From: an uncultured Treponema sp.
GTDB taxonomy: Bacteria; Spirochaetota; Spirochaetia; Treponematales; Treponemataceae
DNA: 35,697 bases
Assembly (NCBI GenBank): GCA_945833725.1
Contig: CAMAFU010000001.1
Location: 1-35,697 of the forward strand
Direction: 5' to 3'
Positions 1 to 7,366 of the stretch are shown here, piece after piece; within the stretch, counting starts at the first letter, position 1; every line of letters begins with the position of its first letter. The notes beneath the pieces were generated by a model. That model saw only the letters and a list, made by a program, of their open reading frames with translations. It was not told where the DNA came from and did not search any database. The translations under genes and the position numbers were made by a program.

Positions 1-150
1 AAATAACAGACTTAAGATTTTTGATAACGATACTTTTTTCATTATTACTTTCCGATTTTGTGCTCGCTGTTGGTTTTGACCGGGGAACCCTTTGTTTGGG
101 TTTTGCATGTTTGCCGAATTATCGACAGATTTGATTGTTTTGTTTGACAT
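1..150 (-). CDS. N-terminal 50 codons of an unrecognised protein, running off the left edge
   Basis: An open frame runs from an ATG at 150-148 to the left edge without a stop. GGAGG at 160-156 sits 5 nt before the ATG, a textbook ribosome-binding site, which is the main reason to believe the gene. The visible peptide begins MSNKTIKSVDNSANMQNPNK; it is rich in Asn, Gln and Lys, has no signal peptide, and looks disordered at first, becoming basic and hydrophobic (VSLSKILSLLF) at the edge. I do not recognise the family. It points away from the ATPase at 597, so the intervening region may hold divergent promoters. Confidence 0.55.
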   Translation of the reverse strand, partial: MSNKTIKSVDNSANMQNPNKGFPGQNQQRAQNRKVIMKKVSLSKILSLLF

Positions 151-171
151 AAAATCCTCCACGATTTTATT

Positions 172-212
172 TTTTGGAGCGAAATCGAGCGTAGCAAGAC
201 TTCGCTCCAAAA
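172..212. repeat. 12-bp perfect inverted repeat
   Basis: TTTTGGAGCGAA (172-183) is repeated inverted as TTCGCTCCAAAA (201-212) around a 17-nt loop. It lies just upstream of the edge gene at 150. The GAGCG/CGCTC vocabulary resembles the GC-rich intergenic repeats elsewhere in the window, so it is probably a small member or relic of that population rather than a terminator. Confidence 0.6.
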
Positions 213-266
213 GGAATTTTTCAATCACAGGTGCTGTCCAAAAAGAATAGGCAACCCCGGTTTATT

Positions 267-352
267 GTGAAAATATTCCGCTTCGCTTCATATTTTCACG
301 GGCTCACGAGCCCATAAATTTAAGAATTACAAAAATATTGTAATTCTTAAAT
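267..352. repeat. Cluster of three consecutive palindromes
   Basis: Three hairpins follow one another: GTGAAAATAT/ATATTTTCAC (267-276 with 290-299), GGGCTC/GAGCCC (300-305 with 308-313), and a perfect 15-bp pair with a 5-nt loop (318-332 with 338-352). There is no coding potential. The string of adjacent stems resembles the multi-hairpin leaders elsewhere in the window, but no Shine-Dalgarno sequence or start codon follows directly. Confidence 0.6.
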
Positions 353-453
353 CCCAAAAGTATTATGAGAACCTGTAAAATAATTTATGATTTGTCGTAA
401 ATAAAACTATGAAATAATCATAAGATTTTATGAAAAACGCGGTATGTATAAAC

Positions 454-568
454 TTTGGAATATAAAAATGGCAAATATTGAAAATTCTTTTGCAATTTTC
501 AATATTTTTCTACTTTTACGGATTATATTCCAAAATAGTGTATATTTTTATGGATTATATTCCTAAAA
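454..568 (+). promoter_or_regulatory. Putative operator/promoter region of the ATPase gene at 597
   Basis: GGATTATATTCC occurs at 520-531 and 552-563, 32 bp apart (about three helical turns), within a longer near-identical repeat. Its inverse, GGAATATAA, lies at 457-465. Between them is a 13-bp perfect inverted repeat (474-486 with 494-506). A likely -10, TAAAAT (574-579), has TGGATT (551-556) at 17-bp spacing as a weak -35, so the second box would overlap the -35. The arrangement suggests a regulator binding two boxes on the same face of the helix; which regulator is unknown. Confidence 0.4.
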
Positions 569-596
569 AGTTGTAAAATCATTTCAGAGGTACAAA

Positions 597-1733
597 ATGA
601 TAGAACGTATGTCCGCAGGAAAAATCAGGGATGCCGCAAATTCAAGGAAAATCGTCATTTTACTTGGAGCAAGGCAAGTTGGAAAGACGACGCTTTTAAA
701 ATCGCTGTTTGATTCGGATTCCATTCTGTGGCTGAACGGCGACGAACTTGATGTTCAGAATTTATTTGAAACATTGTCTGCACAACGCTTCAAGGTATAT
801 CTGGGAACAAAAAAAATTGTTGTAATAGACGAAGCCCAGAGGATTTCAAACATAGGTCTCCGCTTAAAAGTTCTTGCCGACTCATTGCCTGACCTTCAGA
901 TTTTTGCAACAGGAAGTTCTTCCTTCGATTTTGCCAACAATGTAAACGAACCTCTTACTGGTAGCAAGCGGGAACTGCATCTCTTTCCGCTATCTTTTGA
1001 AGAACTGGTCAATCACAGCGACCTGCTCACAGAAAAAAGAATGATTCCCCACAGATTGGTTTTTGGCTCATACCCTGAAGTTGTAACTTCCCAAGGAAAT
1101 GAAATTGAAGTCCTGAAAGAACTTTCTCAAAGTTATCTTTACAAGGATATTTTGACTTTTGAAAAAATCCGCCGCTCAGACAGGCTGATAAAACTCCTTC
1201 AGGCACTTGCATGGCAGATTGGCTCTCAGGTTTCTTACAATGAACTTGCACAAACCTGTTCAATGGATGCAAAAACTGTAGAACATTACATTAACATTTT
1301 GGAGCAGGCTTTTATTGTATTTCGTCTTGGCACATTTTCAAGAAATCTTAGGAATGAATTAAAAAATAGCCGAAAAGTTTATTTTTATGACAACGGAATC
1401 CGAAACGCAATTATTGCAAATTTTTCACCCATAGAAAACAGAAATGATGCTGGAGCTCTTTGGGAAAACTATGTAATTTCTGAGCGGATAAAAAAACTCT
1501 CTTATGACGGAAGCTTTACAAACTCCTGGTTCTGGAGGACAAAAGAACAGCAGGAAGTTGATTATATAGAAGAAAAAGATGGAAATTTTTGTGCCTATGA
1601 GTTTAAATGGTCAGACATAAGCGCAAAAAAAGCCCGGCTTCCACTTACATTTTCACGCTCTTACCCGGAGGCAAGTTTTTCCGTAATAAGTCCGCAAAAT
1701 GTGGAAGATTTTTTGCTTACTCCCCGTATTTAG
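597..1733 (+). CDS. AAA_14/DUF4143-type ATPase
   Basis: A 378-residue P-loop ATPase of the AAA_14 + DUF4143 type, common in gut anaerobes and spirochaetes; cellular role unknown. The Walker A is GARQVGKTT (24-32) and the Walker B VVIDEAQ (D78, E79). A helix-turn-helix-like segment lies near 205-240. The C-terminal DUF4143 part has a PD-(D/E)XK-like signature: EVDY (D322) followed by YEFK (E335, K337). The start is supported by GAGG 6 nt before ATG. Length and domain order are normal and the gene looks intact. Its stop overlaps the convergent response-regulator gene by 17 bp. It is one of three related ATPases in the first 10 kb. Confidence 0.85.
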   Translation: MIERMSAGKIRDAANSRKIVILLGARQVGKTTLLKSLFDSDSILWLNGDELDVQNLFETLSAQRFKVYLGTKKIVVIDEAQRISNIGLRLKVLADSLPDLQIFATGSSSFDFANNVNEPLTGSKRELHLFPLSFEELVNHSDLLTEKRMIPHRLVFGSYPEVVTSQGNEIEVLKELSQSYLYKDILTFEKIRRSDRLIKLLQALAWQIGSQVSYNELAQTCSMDAKTVEHYINILEQAFIVFRLGTFSRNLRNELKNSRKVYFYDNGIRNAIIANFSPIENRNDAGALWENYVISERIKKLSYDGSFTNSWFWRTKEQQEVDYIEEKDGNFCAYEFKWSDISAKKARLPLTFSRSYPEASFSVISPQNVEDFLLTPRI

Positions 1734-2346
1734 TAATCACTTCATGCACATTCCTGCAGCCGGTCTTTTCAAAAATGTGGGTACAATAATTATCCACAGA
1801 GCGAGGAATTATGTTCAGTTCTTCGGCAATCTGATCTTTTGATTTTCGCTCAAGGATTTTTTTAAAGACATTCTGCTCCTGCTTTGTAAATCCATCAAAC
1901 ATTTTTTTATAGATAATGAGAGGTGAAACAAGATTCTGCTGAACAAAAGTTTCGCCTACAAGAATACTTTTTACGGCATTAATCAGAACGCTTTCTGGGG
2001 CAGATTTTTCCACAAAGCCGTGTGCACCTGCTTCCAATACAATCGAAATAATTCCAGGCTTTGCATACATGGAATAAACCAGCACTTTTACAGAAGGATA
2101 TTTTGTTTTGACCTGAGTCAGTAAATCAATGCCGCTTTCTTCCCCAAGAAATAAATCAAGGACAAGAATTTCAGGAAGATTTTCAACGCCTCCACCCGAA
2201 AGTGCTTTTAATTTTTCAACTGCTTCCGATTTTGAGAAAGCCACACCTGCACAGTCCATTCCTGTTTTTTGAGTAATAAGCTGAACAAGTCCAATATTAG
2301 TTACTGTGTGGTCTTCCACCACAAAAAAAGTTTTATTCTTTGCCAT
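1717..2346 (-). CDS. NarL/FixJ (LuxR-type) response regulator
   Basis: Two-component response regulator, 209 residues. The receiver domain has an acidic pair at E11-D12, the phosphoacceptor Asp at D64 (LVLDLFL), S92 and K114. The C-terminal LuxR-type HTH covers about 150-205. An earlier in-frame ATG exists at 2358, but GGGAGGGG inside that extension is an ideal ribosome-binding site for the ATG at 2346, so I take MAKNKTFFVV as the start. It follows the kinase gene stop (2360) closely and is the last gene of a membrane protein-kinase-regulator operon. It looks intact although both upstream partners are broken. The target genes are unknown. Confidence 0.88.
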   Translation of the reverse strand: MAKNKTFFVVEDHTVTNIGLVQLITQKTGMDCAGVAFSKSEAVEKLKALSGGGVENLPEILVLDLFLGEESGIDLLTQVKTKYPSVKVLVYSMYAKPGIISIVLEAGAHGFVEKSAPESVLINAVKSILVGETFVQQNLVSPLIIYKKMFDGFTKQEQNVFKKILERKSKDQIAEELNIIPRSVDNYCTHIFEKTGCRNVHEVITKYGE

Positions 2347-2359
2347 TGCCCCTCCCATA

Positions 2360-3168
2360 CTACTGTATTGTATTTTTAGGTTTGATGATTTTTATTTGAG
2401 TTCCGTAATCTTTTTCGGAACTTATAGCTAACTTTGCTCCAATTAAGTCTGCTCGCTTTTTCATTCCTTTAAGTCCAAAATGTTTTTTGTTGTCAACTGC
2501 TTCTGTGTCAAAACCTGCTTCTGTGTCAAAACCTTTGCCGTTATCATTTATAAAAACATAAATACCTTTTTCTTCATCTCTGTTTTCGTTGCGGATTAGA
2601 AGGACAATTTCGCTTGCGTCTGCATGTTTTGCAATATTAGACAGAGCTTCCTGAATGATTCTGTAAAGGTTTAGAATTTCTTCTTTTTTCAAAAATGAAG
2701 CATCTGTATTTTCCAAAATGGAAAGGCGAAGTTCAACAGCAGCACTTTCTTTAAATTCTTCACACAGATTTTTTATACACAAAAGAAAATCGTTTTTCGT
2801 AATGTCAGGTGGGGCAAGGTTGTAACTCATAGAACGGACTTGGGAAAGAGATTTTGAAAGAAAATCCGCTATCTGAGGAAGATTTTTTTTTGCATCCATA
2901 TTCTCGCACAAGGACTTGCAATAACGGATATTCTGTGCCACAGTGTCGTGAAGTTGCGTCCCCTCTCTTCTTCCTGCCCTTGAATCGTAAACAAAAGATA
3001 TTCGTTTGATTCCTTCAATTTTTTCTTTGACTTTGCAAAATGAATCAGAAGAATCACACCTGCCAAAAGCATGATAAAAAACACGATGTCAAAAACAAGA
3101 AAAATCGTGGTGTAGCTGTGGAGAATTTCTTCAAGTTCTGAAATATATTGTGCAGCAGATTCACTCAT
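2360..3168 (-). pseudogene. NarX/DesK-type sensor histidine kinase, frameshifted
   Basis: The N-terminal frame (from 3168) has one membrane helix (about residues 20-45), a basic coiled stretch, and reads to QGQEEER; it then leaves frame near 2958-2965. The H-box, LHDTVAQ with its phosphorylated His, continues in the other frame, followed by the N box (IIQEALSNIAKHA), G1 (NDNGKGF) and G2 (FGLKGMKKRADLIGA). Compared with the family spacing (EERxRIxxxLHD) about three residues are missing as well, so a deletion of roughly 10 nt fits better than a single-base error. An exact 18-bp tandem duplication (2499-2534) also adds GFDTEA between G1 and G2. As written, no full-length kinase can be made. A sequencing error remains possible. 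Confidence 0.75.
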
Positions 3169-3171
3169 TTA

Positions 3172-3780
3172 CTACTTCTCCAAAAATTTGTTGCTGAGCT
3201 TATATATTCCAAAGCCTGCGAATGTTGCAATAAGCCTGTCTAAAAAAGAAATTGGAATCTGAGCCAAAATGCAGGAAACAAGAAGACTCATTCTCTGATG
3301 AACGAAACTTTCGGTAAACTTTTTAATAGGGTTCATCATGTCTGGAATTTCATAATATTTATAATGGAAAAAGTCGATTATTCCCCCTGTAATAATTGTA
3401 AAAAAAGAAGAGATAAGAGCTATCAAAACAAGATACAAAATAGTAACTGTCAGACTGATTTTAAACTCGTTTTTTCTTCTGGCAATGAACCATGTGGAAA
3501 ACACAATCAAAACTCCGCAGACTGAATACATAAGAAGGAACGGGTCAAAAAATTCTTACTGACATGCCCACAAAAGTGTGTTGATGATGTTGTAGCCTAA
3601 AGAAACACAGAGGGCAGGAACAAGTCCGAGATAAAAGACAACAGCTACCGTCCAAATCGTGTCAAAAAAAAGAGGAATATTCAGGATGTGATAAAAAAGT
3701 CCAGTTGTAAGGAAATTCATAACTTCCGCAATAAGGCAAATCAGAACTGTTTTGGGCAAACTGTGCATTTTATTAAACAT
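3172..3780 (-). pseudogene. Multi-pass membrane protein split by an in-frame stop
   Basis: Two hydrophobic segments lie in the same frame: one ends LLWACQ at a TAA (3558-3556), and the frame continues EFFDPFLLMYSVCG onward to 3172. Joined they give about 200 residues with perhaps five or six membrane helices, similar in texture to ECF-transporter S-components or membrane input modules, though I cannot name the family. The likely start is MFNKMHSLP at 3780. The stop lies 3 nt before the histidine-kinase start, so it was probably the first gene of the signalling operon and may have been its sensory partner. The nonsense codon makes it a probable pseudogene. Confidence 0.6.
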
Positions 3781-3934
3781 AGAATTTCTATATTGTACAC
3801 CCATTTACAAAATAAACTAAGGGAATGTTGTTGACAGGAAATGTTCATATTTTCATATTCGCGGTTCATATTTTTCATTCAAGTTTTCATTGCAGCAGCA
3901 ATAAGTACTTCTTGACTAGATAGCCATTTTACAA

Positions 3935-4064
3935 AGCGTTAGCGATGTGCAAGGCGGCGTAGCCGGCCACTGGACTGAGCGGAGTGAAACATAGCGAGGG
4001 AAGCGGCTGGAGCGATAGCGGAACCTGGAACATAGCGACCGCCGCAAAGCGAGCGGGAACGCCC
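3935..4064. repeat. GC-rich dispersed repeat (GGGCGTTCCC family), minus orientation
   Basis: Read on the minus strand it begins GGGGCGTTCCC at 4066 and ends near GCTAACGCT at about 3936, with several CGCT/AGCG palindromes inside. The same layout recurs at 4777, 12764, 17039 and 24627. It starts directly at the tetR stop codon (TAG, 4067-4065). Together with the copy at 4777 it encloses tetR, both copies pointing outward. It is not coding. Confidence 0.7.
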
Positions 4065-4706
4065 CTATTTTACACTCCATAAAATCCGCATCAAAATAAA
4101 CTCTTTCATATCTTTGTAAAAATCCAATTTTGGCATCTGGATGTTGATTTTTTCCAAGGCTGCCTGAACAAGGGGATTTTTATAACAGCAGATTGCGCTG
4201 GAAGAACCGAAGAATAAAATATCAAGTTGGAGTTTGTAGGCCGCATCTTTTGAAAGGTTCAGCATTTTTGTAAGATTGTCGCAAAGAGCATAGGCGAGAT
4301 CGTAATACTGCTTTTTGAAAACTGCCAGACGCTCAACTGTAACATTTGTTTCGATAATCGGGTTCAAATAGGAAACATAGCGCATATAAGTCTGATGAGC
4401 GTTTATGATTCCTGCCCAAACTTCTGCAATAACTTCCGAGGAATAGTTGTTTTCTTCGGGAAATGCCGCAAGAAGAGCCGAATAGTATGCTGTCATTTTG
4501 TCTTTTGCAATTTCCAAAATGATTTCTTCTTTTGTGGTTACATATTTATAGAGATTTGCCCGGGACCAGCCGAGTTTTTCCGCAATTGTCGTGAGCGTAA
4601 TTTCATTGTAGGGATTATTTTCAAAAAGATCTGCTGTTGCGTCTTTTATCTGATTGAGGCGTTCTTCTTTCTGGTCGTCGCTTCTGGCTCTGATGTATTC
4701 CTGCAT
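4065..4706 (-). CDS. TetR/AcrR-family transcriptional regulator
   Basis: A 213-residue regulator with an N-terminal TetR HTH (about residues 12-60: ATADLFENNPYNEITLTTIA, then GWSRANLYKYVTTKEE) and a helical C-terminal ligand/dimer domain that I cannot assign to a ligand. The frame is open upstream to 4808, but that extension reads through a dispersed repeat and a promoter, so I place the start at MQEYIRARSDD (4706). There is no Shine-Dalgarno sequence; a -10 hexamer ends 6 nt before the ATG. The gene stands alone between two repeat elements, which suggests a small mobile or relocated cassette. Targets are unknown; autoregulation would be typical of the family. Confidence 0.82.
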   Translation of the reverse strand: MQEYIRARSDDQKEERLNQIKDATADLFENNPYNEITLTTIAEKLGWSRANLYKYVTTKEEIILEIAKDKMTAYYSALLAAFPEENNYSSEVIAEVWAGIINAHQTYMRYVSYLNPIIETNVTVERLAVFKKQYYDLAYALCDNLTKMLNLSKDAAYKLQLDILFFGSSSAICCYKNPLVQAALEKINIQMPKLDFYKDMKEFILMRILWSVK

Positions 4707-4712
4707 GCCTAT

Positions 4713-4741
4713 ATAATAGAAGAAAACTGTATTTTTAGCAA
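4713..4741 (-). promoter_or_regulatory. tetR promoter, probably leaderless
   Basis: TTGCTA (4741-4736), a 17-bp spacer and TATTAT (4718-4713). Six nt separate the -10 from the ATG at 4706, so initiation about 7 nt downstream falls on or next to the start codon. Confidence 0.55.
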
Positions 4742-4776
4742 TAAGTGACGGAGTGTTGTTAAAGGTTGAATTTTTT

Positions 4777-4903
4777 GGGCGTTCCCTTCCATTCCGCTTA
4801 CGCTCCATTTCAGGTCAGGCTTTTCGCACTTCCGCGTCTTCGCGCTCCATTCTTCCGCTACGCTACAGAACGCCTTCGGCGGTGCTACAATCCTTAACGC
4901 GAG
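4777..4903. repeat. GC-rich dispersed repeat (GGGCGTTCCC family), plus orientation
   Basis: Starts GGGCGTTCCC, contains a CGCC-TTCG-GCGG hairpin (about 4871-4882, a UUCG-type tetraloop if transcribed) and ends CCTTAACGCG. Best relative: the copy at 12764-12611, sharing the TTCGCACTT, CTCCATTC and GAACGCC...GGCGGTGCT blocks. It is the outward-facing partner of the copy at 3935-4064 around tetR. Confidence 0.7.
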
Positions 4904-4910
4904 ATTATTT

Positions 4911-4965
4911 ATTGTTCACTCTAATAAACAAATTTTATTAAAATTTGTTTATTAGAGTGAACAAT
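4911..4965. repeat. Perfect 55-bp palindrome
   Basis: Two 27-bp arms (4911-4937 and 4939-4965) are exact reverse complements around a single T at 4938. The right arm contains the -35 hexamer of the following gene (TGAACA, 4958-4963). The palindrome could act as an operator, extrude as a cruciform, or mark the junction of an inverted duplication. It is AT-rich and unlike the GC-rich repeats next to it. Confidence 0.9.
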
Positions 4966-4986
4966 TTTTATTTTATAAAGTATAAT
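4958..4986 (+). promoter_or_regulatory. Promoter of the ATPase gene at 4993, probably leaderless
   Basis: TGAACA (4958-4963), a 17-bp spacer and a perfect TATAAT (4981-4986). Six nt separate it from ATG at 4993 and there is no Shine-Dalgarno sequence. The -35 lies inside the end of the 55-bp palindrome, so a protein bound there would control it. Confidence 0.65.
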
Positions 4987-4992
4987 ACATAT

Positions 4993-6207
4993 ATGATGAT
5001 TGATTATACAAACCTTCTTGAAATTTCTACCAAAAGAATCAGGAATACAAAAGAAAATTTTGTAAGATCTATTGATAAGAAAATAAACTGGAATTCTCGA
5101 TTGATTGGCATAAAAGGTGCCAGAGGTTGTGGAAAGACAACATTGCTTCTGCAACATCTTAAAAATAATCATATAGATTTAGTCTCTACAGGAAAAGCTC
5201 TGTTTGTGAGCCTTGATAATATTTGGTTTGCTAAAAATTCATTACTTGATCTTGCTGATTCTTTTACAAAAAATGGTGGGAAGATCCTTTATCTGGATGA
5301 AGTTCATAAATACGAAAACTGGCCTATATACATCAAAAATATCTATGACGATTATCCTGAATTACAGGTTGTTTTTACAGGCTCTTCTTTACTTCAAATT
5401 CTTGATGCTCGTGCAGATTTAAGTCGTCGTCCTGTAATGTATAAGATGCAGGGACTTTCGTTCAGAGAATATTTAACCATCAAAACAGGAAATGATTTTC
5501 AGAAACTTCCGTTGGAGGAAATTCTTATGAATCATACAAAATATGCATTTGATATTTGTAACAAAATAAAACCATTTGAACACTTTAATGAATATCTTAA
5601 AACAGGATATTACCCCTTTTTCATGGAAGGACTAGATACTTATTACATGAGACTTGAAGAAACTGTAAATATGATTTTGGAAATGGAACTTCCTCTTTTA
5701 AGAAAGATAGATATTGCCTATGTTCCAAAAATTAAGAAACTCTTGGCGGTAATCGCTGAAAGTTCACCATTTATGTTGAACACTTCAAAGATCTCTGGTG
5801 CTATGGAATTAAACAGAACAACATTGCTTTCGTACCTAAAAAGTCTTACAGATGCAAAGTTGATAGAATCTTTGTTTAAGGATTTAAAAGGTGTAAGTTC
5901 GCTTCAAAAACCTGATAAAATCTTTCTTGAAAATACAAACCTGATGTATTTGTACCAGGGCAAAAATGTAGATGAAGGAAATGTCAGGGAAACATTTTTA
6001 TTAAATCAGCTTGACTATAATCAGACAGTAGAGTTTTCAGAGGTAAGTGATTTCTTTGTGAATGATAAATATACAATCGAATGTGGTGGAAAGAGTAAAA
6101 CCGGAGAACAAATAAAAACTCTGGAAAATGCTTTTGTTGCCGCAGATGGAATTGAAATTGGCAGTGGTTCAAAAATTCCATTGTGGTTGTTTGGATTTTT
6201 GTACTGA
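4993..6207 (+). CDS. AAA_14/DUF4143-type ATPase (second paralogue)
   Basis: A 405-residue P-loop ATPase. Walker A GARGCGKTT (42-50), Walker B ILYLDEVH (D102, E103). The C-terminal DUF4143 region has a PD-(D/E)XK-like pattern (DFFVNDKYTIECGGKSKTG) and ends IPLWLFGFLY, the usual end of this family. A TTG start at 4945 would lie inside the palindrome and upstream of the -10, so I prefer ATG at 4993 (or 4996, since the protein begins MM). It differs clearly from the ATPase at 597 and is not a recent duplicate. Role unknown: such proteins are often solitary, strain-variable genes. The gene looks intact. Confidence 0.83.
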   Translation: MMIDYTNLLEISTKRIRNTKENFVRSIDKKINWNSRLIGIKGARGCGKTTLLLQHLKNNHIDLVSTGKALFVSLDNIWFAKNSLLDLADSFTKNGGKILYLDEVHKYENWPIYIKNIYDDYPELQVVFTGSSLLQILDARADLSRRPVMYKMQGLSFREYLTIKTGNDFQKLPLEEILMNHTKYAFDICNKIKPFEHFNEYLKTGYYPFFMEGLDTYYMRLEETVNMILEMELPLLRKIDIAYVPKIKKLLAVIAESSPFMLNTSKISGAMELNRTTLLSYLKSLTDAKLIESLFKDLKGVSSLQKPDKIFLENTNLMYLYQGKNVDEGNVRETFLLNQLDYNQTVEFSEVSDFFVNDKYTIECGGKSKTGEQIKTLENAFVAADGIEIGSGSKIPLWLFGFLY

Positions 6208-6208
6208 A

Positions 6209-6385
6209 AAATTTCTATATAAGTTCGAAATTGTGCCGGAAATTCCATACTCAAAAGCTGACTTAAACTGGAAAGACAGCAAGAGCCGTTCTTCAAAAAC
6301 TGCTGACTGGAGAAAGGGCAGCAGATTCTATCCAACAACAACTGTAGATGAATTGAAAAGCTGTTTTGAAAAGGTGTTGAAATAA
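6209..6385 (+). pseudogene. C-terminal remnant of an unrecognised protein
   Basis: After the ATPase stop, an open frame with no start codon or ribosome-binding site encodes a plausible protein end, KFEIVPEIPYSKADLNWKDS, then SRFYPTTTVDELKSCFEKVLK and a stop at 6383-6385. The amphipathic finish (DELKSCFEKVLK) looks like a true C-terminus. I cannot name the parent. It lies with two other gene fragments, which supports decay by deletion. Confidence 0.35.
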
Positions 6386-6521
6386 AAATGCGTCAGGGCA
6401 TATAAGCCGAAGGCGGCCACTGTGAATATGTGGGAATTACAGCGGGAGTTTGTGCTGGTGTTCAATTTAAAAAAAACAGATTAGCATAAAAAGGAAAGTG
6501 TAATAAAAACTGCTGTTCCTC

Positions 6522-6863
6522 ATGGAACAGTATTTTACAGAAGATACAACAATGCTCAACGACGGATTTTGTGAAGCCGCCCTCAAAAGCCTTATGGTGA
6601 ACACAAAAAAATGTCTTGAAAATCCAGAAGATTACACAGCCCGGGCCGAAATGATGCTGGCCTGCATTTCAAAACAGGGAATCGAAGCTACATACAAATT
6701 CTTTGAATCAATCAATATTCCAATGCTCCTTCGAGAAGTAGGAATCGGCGAAAAGCGTCTGGGAGAAATGGCTCATCATGTTGCCGAAAACGAAGGACTT
6801 GATAAAGCCTGGGCACCATTGAGCGAACAGGACATCAAAGAGATTTTTGAAGCATCGCTGTAA
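6522..6863 (+). pseudogene. Iron-containing alcohol dehydrogenase, truncated and internally deleted
   Basis: The fragment begins MEQYFTEDTTMLNDGFCEAA, matching the middle of BdhA/YqhD-type iron alcohol dehydrogenases, and passes from MLACISK straight to GIEATYKFFESINIPMLLRE, the C-terminal domain. In full-length relatives (about 385 residues) these are separated by roughly 100 residues that include metal-binding His residues. The N-terminal NAD(P) domain and the middle are therefore missing. There is no ribosome-binding site before the apparent ATG. The ending (LSEQDIKEIFEASL) is family-typical. A non-functional remnant of a fermentative alcohol/butanol dehydrogenase. Confidence 0.75.
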
Positions 6864-6894
6864 CTTAGTGAGTGCCGTTAAGCACGAACAAATC

Positions 6895-7045
6895 CGTTTG
6901 TTTTTTTTGGGTGGCTTTTGGAGGTTCGCAAACTCACCTCCAAAAACAGGCTTTACAGGGTTCCGCTACCGCTGCATTCGACGCAGCAAGCTGCTTACGA
7001 ACGGCTCCGCCGCCCTTCCAATCCTTGCCACAAGCGAGGGCCATT
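6895..7045. repeat. GC-rich dispersed repeat, probably the same broad family
   Basis: Contains a hairpin (TTTTGGAGGT/ACCTCCAAAA around 6920-6955), then TTCCGCTACCGCTGCATTC and CGGCTCCGCCGCCCTTCCAATCC. The last two blocks match the copy near 28618-28720. The element has replaced the 3' part of the nitrilase gene on the other strand, so it probably sits at a deletion junction. Open frames here are low-complexity repeat translations. Confidence 0.5.
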
Positions 7046-7353
7046 TTCGTATTTTTCAAGCAGAGTTATGCCCACAGACATATCAAGTTCTTTTGCAGTT
7101 TCGCCAAACCTTTTGATAAAATCACTGTCAGCAGAAATTGCTTCCGCTTTCCATTCATCTACAGACCGCCCAAAAATGTGATATCCGTTACTCCACATTT
7201 CAGGGAACAAGGCAATATCAGCACCTCTTTCTTTTGCCTTCCGGCAGCACACAATTTTTTCTTAATCCTCTCTACTTTTTTAATCTGACTTTTGATTTGG
7301 TAATCTTCTGTAAAAGTCTGATTTTTTGGCTTAAAATTTTCAGGTACTTTCAT
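7010..7353 (-). pseudogene. Carbon-nitrogen hydrolase (nitrilase family), frameshifted and truncated
   Basis: The N-terminus starts MKVPENFKPKN at 7353 and reaches VERIKKK; a run of A causes a frameshift near 7255-7265. The other frame continues CCRKAKERGADIALFPEMWS, then NGYHIFGRS and on to VGITLLEKYENGP, where a GC-rich repeat replaces the sequence. The E of FPEMW matches the catalytic Glu of the family; the Lys and Cys of the triad are gone. It could derive from an N-carbamoylputrescine amidase or a similar amidase. Not functional. Confidence 0.75.
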
Positions 7354-7366
7354 ATAAACTTAAAAT

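Noticed and set aside
2940..2970. Programmed -1 frameshift in the histidine kinase
   Set aside because: No slippery heptamer and the join also loses about three conserved residues, so a deletion is the simpler explanation.
3556..3558. Stop-codon recoding (selenocysteine or pyrrolysine) in the membrane protein
   Set aside because: The codon is TAA, which neither system uses.
4945..4992. Upstream TTG start extending the ATPase gene by 16 codons
   Set aside because: It lies inside the 55-bp palindrome and upstream of the -10 box; no ribosome-binding site; the MM start at 4993 fits the promoter.
6847..7288. Several overlapping plus-strand frames of 80-140 codons
   Set aside because: They translate a GC-rich repeat and the complement of a nitrilase fragment; no start signals or family resemblance.
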